Shown: piece by piece, positions 59,729 through 64,000 of the stretch
Position numbering within the stretch: the first letter of the stretch is position 1
Layout: each line of letters starts with the position of its first letter
Assembly (NCBI GenBank): GCA_964520325.1
Contig: CAZFOB010000001.1
Location: forward strand, 186,001 to 250,000
DNA: 64,000 nt
Origin: CAZFOB01 sp964520325
GTDB lineage: Bacteria; Actinomycetota; JAICYB01
Reading direction: 5' to 3'
The notes under the pieces: model-generated
What the model was told of the DNA's origin: nothing
What the model saw: the letters and a program-made list of their open reading frames with translations, nothing else
Database searches by the model: none
Made by a program: the position numbers and the translations under genes

Positions 59729-60518
59729 CAGCAGCCTCCTCTTCAAGGGATGCATCTCGCGGCGCATCCTCTTCTGATCGCAATCGGATCAATGCCTCGC
59801 CCGCCGCCGCCTGCTCGGCTTCCTTCTTCGAACGACCCTCGCCCGCCCCGCAAGACTCGTCGTTCACGATGACCTCGGCACGGAATCGCTTCGCGTGGTC
59901 GGGCCCGGAACCGGTCACGCGGTAGCGCGGCAGCATCGCGTACTTACGCGTCACGATCTCCTGCAGACGCGTCTTGGCGTCCTTCGGGATCTCCGCGCCG
60001 ACCGCAGCATCGATCCGAGAACGGAACAACCTGCCCACGAGCTTCCGGATCGCCGAGATCCCGCCGTCGAGATACACCGCTCCGAGCACGGCCTCGAGTG
60101 CGTCGGCTTTGATCGACGGTTTATCGCGCCCGCCGCTCTGGGCCTCACCACGTCCGAGCCTGATCGCCTCACCGAGGTCGAGCTCGCCGGCGACCAAGGC
60201 CAGTGCGGGCTCTGAAACGAGCGACGCCCGCAACTTCGCGAGGTCGCCCTCGAAGTAGTCGGGAAACTTTGCGTACAACAGATCGGTGACGCACAGGTTG
60301 AGGATCGCGTCGCCCAAGAACTCCATGCGCTCGTTCGTCTCGAGGACATCCTTCTCGTAGGCGTACGACCTGTGAGTCAAGGCAAGATCGAGCAGGGCGT
60401 GGTCCTTGAACCGCACGCCGAGCCGTTCTTCGAGCAATACGCGGGCGCCGTCCATATCAGGAAGTGCCGGATCTTGATCCTGCTGATCCTTAGGCAGCGC
60501 GCCGACTGCCTCAGTCAT
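59721..60518 (-). CDS. rnc: Ribonuclease III
   Basis: 265 residues. Signature NERMEFLGDAILNL (about 61-74) with catalytic Glu and Asp, second acidic pair in KADALEAVLGAVYLDGG, and a C-terminal dsRBD (LQEIVTRKYAMLPRYRV ... SKKEAEQAAAGEALIRL). Processes rRNA and structured RNAs. The N-terminus has about 30 extra residues before the nuclease domain (GALPKDQQDQDPALPD). Confidence 0.95.
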   Translation of the reverse strand: MTEAVGALPKDQQDQDPALPDMDGARVLLEERLGVRFKDHALLDLALTHRSYAYEKDVLETNERMEFLGDAILNLCVTDLLYAKFPDYFEGDLAKLRASLVSEPALALVAGELDLGEAIRLGRGEAQSGGRDKPSIKADALEAVLGAVYLDGGISAIRKLVGRLFRSRIDAAVGAEIPKDAKTRLQEIVTRKYAMLPRYRVTGSGPDHAKRFRAEVIVNDESCGAGEGRSKKEAEQAAAGEALIRLRSEEDAPRDASLEEEAADA

Positions 60519-60565
60519 CCGCCGTAACGACTCCTTCTCGGGCTCGCCTGACGGCCGAGCCCGGA

Positions 60566-60817
60566 CTACGTGGTGGCGGAGACCCTTCCGGCGACGAAGT
60601 CGACGGCATCCCCTACGGTGCGGATGCCCTCGAGTTCCTCGTCTGGGATCTCCAGGGACAGCTCCTCCTCGAGCGACATCGCCAGCTCGACCAGGTCGAG
60701 CGAATCGGCCTCGAGGTCTTCTTCAAGTCTGGTTTCAAGCTTGATCGAGTCGGGGTCGCACTCGATGAGCTCGGCCAAGCGACCGCGGATGAGGATGAAG
60801 ACTTCGTCTTTCGTCAC
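60566..60817 (-). CDS. acpP: Acyl carrier protein
   Basis: 83 residues, acidic helical bundle. Ser39 in EADSLDLVELAM is the 4'-phosphopantetheine attachment site. It sits 2 nt after plsX, the common plsX-acpP-rnc arrangement of lipid-synthesis genes. Confidence 0.94.
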   Translation of the reverse strand: MTKDEVFILIRGRLAELIECDPDSIKLETRLEEDLEADSLDLVELAMSLEEELSLEIPDEELEGIRTVGDAVDFVAGRVSATT

Positions 60818-60819
60818 TT

Positions 60820-61881
60820 CTACTCCTTCTCAGCAGCCAACGACTGCTCGATCTCGCCGACAAGTCCTGCCTCTACGGTCTGCGAGGCGATCCGGATGGC
60901 CGCTCGAGTGGCTTCTGCGCTCGAGCTGCCGTGTCCGATTATACAAACCCCTCTGACCCCCAAGAGGTGGGCGCCACCATGGGTTTCAGGACTCAGCGTA
61001 GACGCCAGGCCCATCAGAGCCGGCATCACCACCTTCGCGGCCTCCTTGGCTTCGTCACAAGCCGAGAAGATGCCGAGGAGCTGCTCGAACAGGAACTTCC
61101 CGAACCCCTCCAGCAGCTTGAGCGCGACGTTGCCGGTAAAGCCGTCTGTGACCACCACGTCGACGCGGTCGGTTGGGACATCCCCGCCCTCGACGTTGCC
61201 GATGAAATTGAGCTTGGACGCTGAGAGCAGCTCGTAGGCCGACTTGACCAGGGCGTTTCCCTTCCCCGGCTCTTCGCCGACCGAGAGCAGGCCGACGCGG
61301 GGCGAGGCAAGCCCCAGGCGGATACGGGCGAAGCTCGCGCCGAGCAGCCCGAAACCCACCAGATGCTCCGGACGGACGTCGGCGTTCGCGCCGGCGTCCA
61401 CAAGCACCGTCGGTGCGTCGGGGAACGGCAAGATGACGCCGATCGCCGGGCGGGCTACGCCGCGGATGCGTCCGGTTTCAAGGACCGCTGCGGCCAGGGC
61501 AGCCCCGGTCGAGCCGGCCGAGAAGACGGCGTCGGCTCGGCCCTCTTTGACCAACCGTGACGCCACACCGATGGACGAGTCGCGCTTCTTGCGGATGGCG
61601 CGCGCCGGATCATGCTCGTCCATCGCGATGACCTCGGGAGCGTCGACGATCTCGAGCACCTCGCTCGGCGATGCGCCGGCTTCTGCCAGGGCTTTCTCGA
61701 TCTCGTCTGGGCGACCAACGAGCAGGACGTGCGCACGGTCCTCTTCGGCGGCCGCTGCGGCGCCGGCGACGATCTGTTGTGGCGCAAGATCGCCCCCCAT
61801 CGCGTCGACGGCGACGCGAACGAGGCTCCCCGCGCCGCCCGAACTCTGCGGGGCCGCGCGGTTGTTGCTCTGCTTAGTCAA
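60820..61881 (-). CDS. plsX: Phosphate acyltransferase PlsX
   Basis: 353 residues. Makes acyl-phosphate from acyl-ACP for phospholipid synthesis. AVDAMGGDLAPQQIVAGA near the start, IGVASRLVKEGRADAVFSAGSTGAALAAA, VLVDAGANADV, VVVTDGFTGNVALKLLEG and GAHLLGVRGVCIIGHGSSS are canonical. TTG 61879-61881 is the likely start: no ATG or GTG lies between it and VDAMGGD, and it overlaps the end of rpmF. Confidence 0.93.
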   Translation of the reverse strand: MTKQSNNRAAPQSSGGAGSLVRVAVDAMGGDLAPQQIVAGAAAAAEEDRAHVLLVGRPDEIEKALAEAGASPSEVLEIVDAPEVIAMDEHDPARAIRKKRDSSIGVASRLVKEGRADAVFSAGSTGAALAAAVLETGRIRGVARPAIGVILPFPDAPTVLVDAGANADVRPEHLVGFGLLGASFARIRLGLASPRVGLLSVGEEPGKGNALVKSAYELLSASKLNFIGNVEGGDVPTDRVDVVVTDGFTGNVALKLLEGFGKFLFEQLLGIFSACDEAKEAAKVVMPALMGLASTLSPETHGGAHLLGVRGVCIIGHGSSSAEATRAAIRIASQTVEAGLVGEIEQSLAAEKE

Positions 61882-62053
61882 GCTGGAGGACGTCCCGGCC
61901 CTTGTACGTGCCGCAATGCGGACACACACGGTGCGGGAGCTTCGGCTTGCTGCACTGGGGGCAGCTCGAGTTGGGCGCCACAGCGACCTTCTTCCAGTGC
62001 GCGCGACGGTCGTCGCGCCGTGCCGAGGTCTTACGTCGTTTGGGGGCCTGCAT
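61874..62053 (-). CDS. rpmF: 50S ribosomal protein L32
   Basis: 59 residues. MQAPKRRKTSARRDDRRAHW is the L32 start; a C4 zinc ribbon (Cys31, Cys34, Cys44, Cys47: CPQC and CPHC) indicates the zinc-replete C+ form. It overlaps plsX by 8 nt, and is preceded by yceD, the usual yceD-rpmF-plsX order. Confidence 0.94.
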   Translation of the reverse strand: MQAPKRRKTSARRDDRRAHWKKVAVAPNSSCPQCSKPKLPHRVCPHCGTYKGRDVLQLD

Positions 62054-62075
62054 GATGAAGAACCTTTCCTTTCCG

Positions 62076-62119
62076 AGGGCCCAGGGGGCCAGGGGGCCCG
62101 GGGGAACGGCGGAACGGGA
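62076..62119. repeat. G/C homopolymer-rich stretch between yceD and rpmF
   Basis: Short imperfect repeats GGGCCCAGGGGGCCAGGGGGCCCGGGGG, then AACGGCGGAACGGG. It lies in the untranslated gap upstream of rpmF and could fold strongly or vary in length. Its unit resembles the 9-bp repeat in aspS. Confidence 0.6.
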
Positions 62120-62124
62120 AGTCC

Positions 62125-62631
62125 CTAGTTTAACCCACCCAGCTCGCGGAGCGCCGACCACCGTGGATCGCCCTCTTCTGGGCAATCACAGGCGCTCTCG
62201 TTGAGGTCGGCGCCGCAACGGCTGCACAGGCCGGCGCAATCCGGCCGGCACAAGGGGTCGGTGGACATCGCGAGCGCCACGGTGTCGCGTGTCATCGGTT
62301 CGAGGTCGATCGTCGAGTCCTTGATGACGTAACCCTCTTCCCAGACGTCGGTAGCGGGACGGTAGAGCTCGGCTCCTTCGAACCGAAAGGGCAGCATGAG
62401 CGCTGTAAGGCATCGTTTGCACTCGCCCTTCATCGTGCCCGCCAAGACCCCGCGCGCGAGCACGCCGCCGTCGATAGCCTCGAGGATCAGGTCGAAATCG
62501 ACCTCGCCGACCACCTCAACCAAACCGGAAACGAGGTCCGGTACCGGCGCGACGAAGCTGAGCGGACGCTGAACTCCTGGAGATTCCAGGAGCTCACGGA
62601 CGTCGAGAACGAGGGGAGAATGCGTACGCAC
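62125..62631 (-). CDS. yceD: YceD/DUF177 family protein
   Basis: 168 residues. The DUF177 core contains VRGVLAGTMKGECKRCLTAL-like sequence (here RGVLAGTMKGECKRCLTALM), and the C-terminal Cys cluster DPLCRPDCAGLCSRCGADLN ... CDC. The family is linked to 23S rRNA and ribosome assembly and is nearly always upstream of rpmF. GTG start; TACGAT at 62640-62645 (minus) may be its -10. Confidence 0.88.
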   Translation of the reverse strand: MRTHSPLVLDVRELLESPGVQRPLSFVAPVPDLVSGLVEVVGEVDFDLILEAIDGGVLARGVLAGTMKGECKRCLTALMLPFRFEGAELYRPATDVWEEGYVIKDSTIDLEPMTRDTVALAMSTDPLCRPDCAGLCSRCGADLNESACDCPEEGDPRWSALRELGGLN

Positions 62632-62666
62632 GTCACACGATCGTACTGAGTCGGGCGTATTCGGAC

Positions 62667-63194
62667 TTATTCGGGCCGGGGGAGTGGTCCCGAGATCTCT
62701 CCAGAGTCCTCGAGCTCGAGCGGCTCGGGCACCCCGGTGTGTGCCTCCATACGCCGCCGAAGCTGTTCGCGCCCCTTGCCGATCGTCCGTTGCAGCTTGT
62801 CCAAGATGATCTCGACGTTCGCCATCTTTGCGTCGATGTAGTCGTCGGCCTGGTGAGCGATCTTCTCTGCCTCGGCTTGAGCCTCGGCCACGATCCGCTC
62901 AGCCTCGGTGTCGGCGGCGAGGACCACCTCGGCCCGAGACAGCAGCCGCGACCGCTCCTCCCTGGCCTGCTCGACGATGAAGGCGCGCTGCTCGTGGGCT
63001 TCGGTGAGGATCCTCTCCCGCTCGTCCATCACGGCACGCGCTTGCTCGTGCTCGGCGGGAAGCGCGTCGCGGACCTGCTTGATCAAGGCGATCGCGTCCT
63101 GGCGCGGGATCACCGCCGAGGAGGACAGCGGGACGCTGCGCGCCTCGGCCACGAGTTGCTCGAGGGCCTCGAGGGCTTCCATATAGGTCGTCAT
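62667..63194 (-). CDS. SepIVA/DivIVA-like coiled-coil protein
   Basis: 175 residues, mostly one long coiled coil (about 40-155, HEQARAVMDERERILTEAHE ... EAQAEAEKIAHQADDYIDAK). Position between coaD and yceD-rpmF matches Rv2927c (SepIVA) of mycobacteria, a septal-zone protein involved in cell envelope and division. It resembles ATP synthase b-subunit-like sequences but has no membrane anchor. The ATG overlaps the coaD stop (TGATG). Confidence 0.82.
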   Translation of the reverse strand: MTTYMEALEALEQLVAEARSVPLSSSAVIPRQDAIALIKQVRDALPAEHEQARAVMDERERILTEAHEQRAFIVEQAREERSRLLSRAEVVLAADTEAERIVAEAQAEAEKIAHQADDYIDAKMANVEIILDKLQRTIGKGREQLRRRMEAHTGVPEPLELEDSGEISGPLPRPE

Positions 63195-63673
63195 CAGTCG
63201 AGTTTCTCCTTGAGCCGCTTCTCGACGACGAGCGGCACCAGTCCGTTGATGTCGCCCCCGAGGGAGACGACCTCCTTCATGAGGGTCGACGAGAGATACG
63301 TGTACTCGGGGCTCGCCGGGAGGAACACCGTCTCAACGCCCATCCGCGCATTCATGTGAGCCATCTGCATCTCGTAGTCGAAGTCACTCACAGCGCGGAT
63401 CCCCTTGACGACGCAGTCGGCGGAGACGTCCCGGCACAAGTCCACGAGCAGCCCGTCGAACGTGGTAACGGCGATGCCTTCGAGATGCGATGTCACGTCC
63501 GTGATGAGCGCGATCCGCTCGTCCAACGTGAACAACGGCTGCTTGTTCGGATTCGAGGGTGCCGAGGACACGGCAACGACCAGCTCGTCGAACGCCTTGA
63601 CCGCGCGGTCGATCACGTCGAGGTGTCCGTTCGTGATGGGGTCGAACGATCCCGGGTACACAGCCTTTCTCAC
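63194..63673 (-). CDS. coaD: Phosphopantetheine adenylyltransferase
   Basis: 159 residues. Penultimate step of CoA synthesis. YPGSFDPITNGHLDVIDRA (nucleotidyltransferase HxGH-type site, TNGH) at 6-24, the ATP loop SSTLMKEVVSLGGDI near the C-terminus, and the central KGIRAVSDFDYEMQMAHMN segment are canonical. GTG start overlapping the rsmD stop. Confidence 0.95.
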   Translation of the reverse strand: MRKAVYPGSFDPITNGHLDVIDRAVKAFDELVVAVSSAPSNPNKQPLFTLDERIALITDVTSHLEGIAVTTFDGLLVDLCRDVSADCVVKGIRAVSDFDYEMQMAHMNARMGVETVFLPASPEYTYLSSTLMKEVVSLGGDINGLVPLVVEKRLKEKLD

Positions 63674-64000
63674 GACTGGAGATCCATATCCGTCTCCCCT
63701 GCTCTATAGATGAGAATCCGAGTATCCCCGTAACGGCGGTCGGCTTCCACAACCAGGCCCGCTGCGGCGGGGGCTGGCACATCTCTCCACCGGCACTCGA
63801 GCACCACCGCGCCGTCCGGCTCCAGGTGGGGGCCGAGGACCTCGAGCACCGCTGCGACCGGCTCGTCGTAGGGCGGGTCGATGAACACGAGGTCGAAGGG
63901 GCCGTCCTTGCGGGCCCCACCTTTGAGGTACCGGACGACCGGAGCCTGGCGCACCTTCACGTCATCGCCCCCCCCGGCCACCTTCGCATTGTCGCGGCAT
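63670..64000 (-). CDS. rsmD: 16S rRNA (guanine-966-N2)-methyltransferase RsmD, C-terminal part
   Basis: About 110 C-terminal residues are in the window; the start lies beyond 64000. FDLVFIDPPYDEPVAAVLEVL carries the DPPY catalytic motif of N2-guanine methyltransferases, and the position directly upstream of coaD (rsmD-coaD) is the widespread pairing. The SAM-binding motif I lies outside the window. Confidence 0.85.
   Translation of the reverse strand, partial: CRDNAKVAGGGDDVKVRQAPVVRYLKGGARKDGPFDLVFIDPPYDEPVAAVLEVLGPHLEPDGAVVLECRWRDVPAPAAAGLVVEADRRYGDTRILIYRAGETDMDLQS

Overview
The window reads as chromosomal DNA of a high-GC actinobacterium, probably uncultured (I cannot place it below phylum). 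Pointers are the GC-rich codon usage, a type A RNase P RNA, the order relA-dtd-hisS-aspS, the block rsmD-coaD-SepIVA-like-yceD-rpmF-plsX-acpP-rnc-mutM, paired acyl-CoA dehydrogenases, a 13E12-type HNH protein, and many genes that appear to be leaderless (a TAnnnT -10 box 6-7 nt before the start codon). I see no phage, insertion sequence or CRISPR array. Both window ends cut genes: glnE on the left and rsmD on the right.

Layout. 1-4.7 kb (minus): glnE (partial), a TetR regulator, rnpB with its terminator, then a histidine phosphatase, a YdjM-like membrane protein, RNase HI and a coiled-coil zinc-ribbon protein. 4.7-7.5 kb: serine beta-lactamase-like hydrolase, lipoprotein and divergent DoxX. 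7.5-10.4 kb (minus): a tightly overlapping four-gene operon of 6-pyruvoyltetrahydropterin synthase, methyltransferase, GT4 glycosyltransferase and SDR, which looks like a pathway for a decorated tetrahydropterin. 10.4-16.1 kb: small zinc-ribbon protein, MmcQ/YjbR protein, membrane-anchored sulfite-oxidase-fold protein, LVIVD beta-propeller protein and a DUF1326/DUF2182 pair. 16.2-18 kb: GT1 glycosyltransferase and TetR gene diverging from a shared promoter with two palindromic operators. 18.2-20.9 kb: cyclase-NB-ARC-TPR regulator.

21-30 kb (minus): tRNA-Val(UAC), rarA, a VapBC-type pair, sppA, aspS, hisS, dtd, relA. 30-33.7 kb (plus): GNAT enzyme, metallophosphoesterase and two paralogous EamA transporters, each followed by a convergent decayed 3' end of an acyl-CoA ligase gene. 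34-38.6 kb: FAD-linked oxidoreductase, the intact acyl-CoA ligase, and etfB-etfA. 38.6-46.8 kb: YbjN-like protein, a branched-chain-amino-acid-type ABC system (fused LivH-LivM, binding protein, LivG, LivF), a DUF2007-like protein, a hydroxyacid dehydrogenase and a methyltransferase.

46.8-51.6 kb (minus): ketopantoate reductase family, apt, secF, secD, yajC and a small exported protein. 51.7-54 kb: two acyl-CoA dehydrogenase subunits behind a palindromic site. 54-58.9 kb: HNH/DUF222 protein, PaaI-type thioesterase, YyaL/DUF255 protein and a second histidine phosphatase. 58.9-64 kb (minus): mutM, rnc, acpP, plsX, rpmF, yceD, a SepIVA/DivIVA-like coiled coil, coaD and partial rsmD.

The most unusual signals are the pterin-type operon, the triplicated acyl-CoA-ligase tail paired with duplicated EamA genes, the twin operators at the GT1/TetR promoter, and the recurring leaderless promoter geometry.
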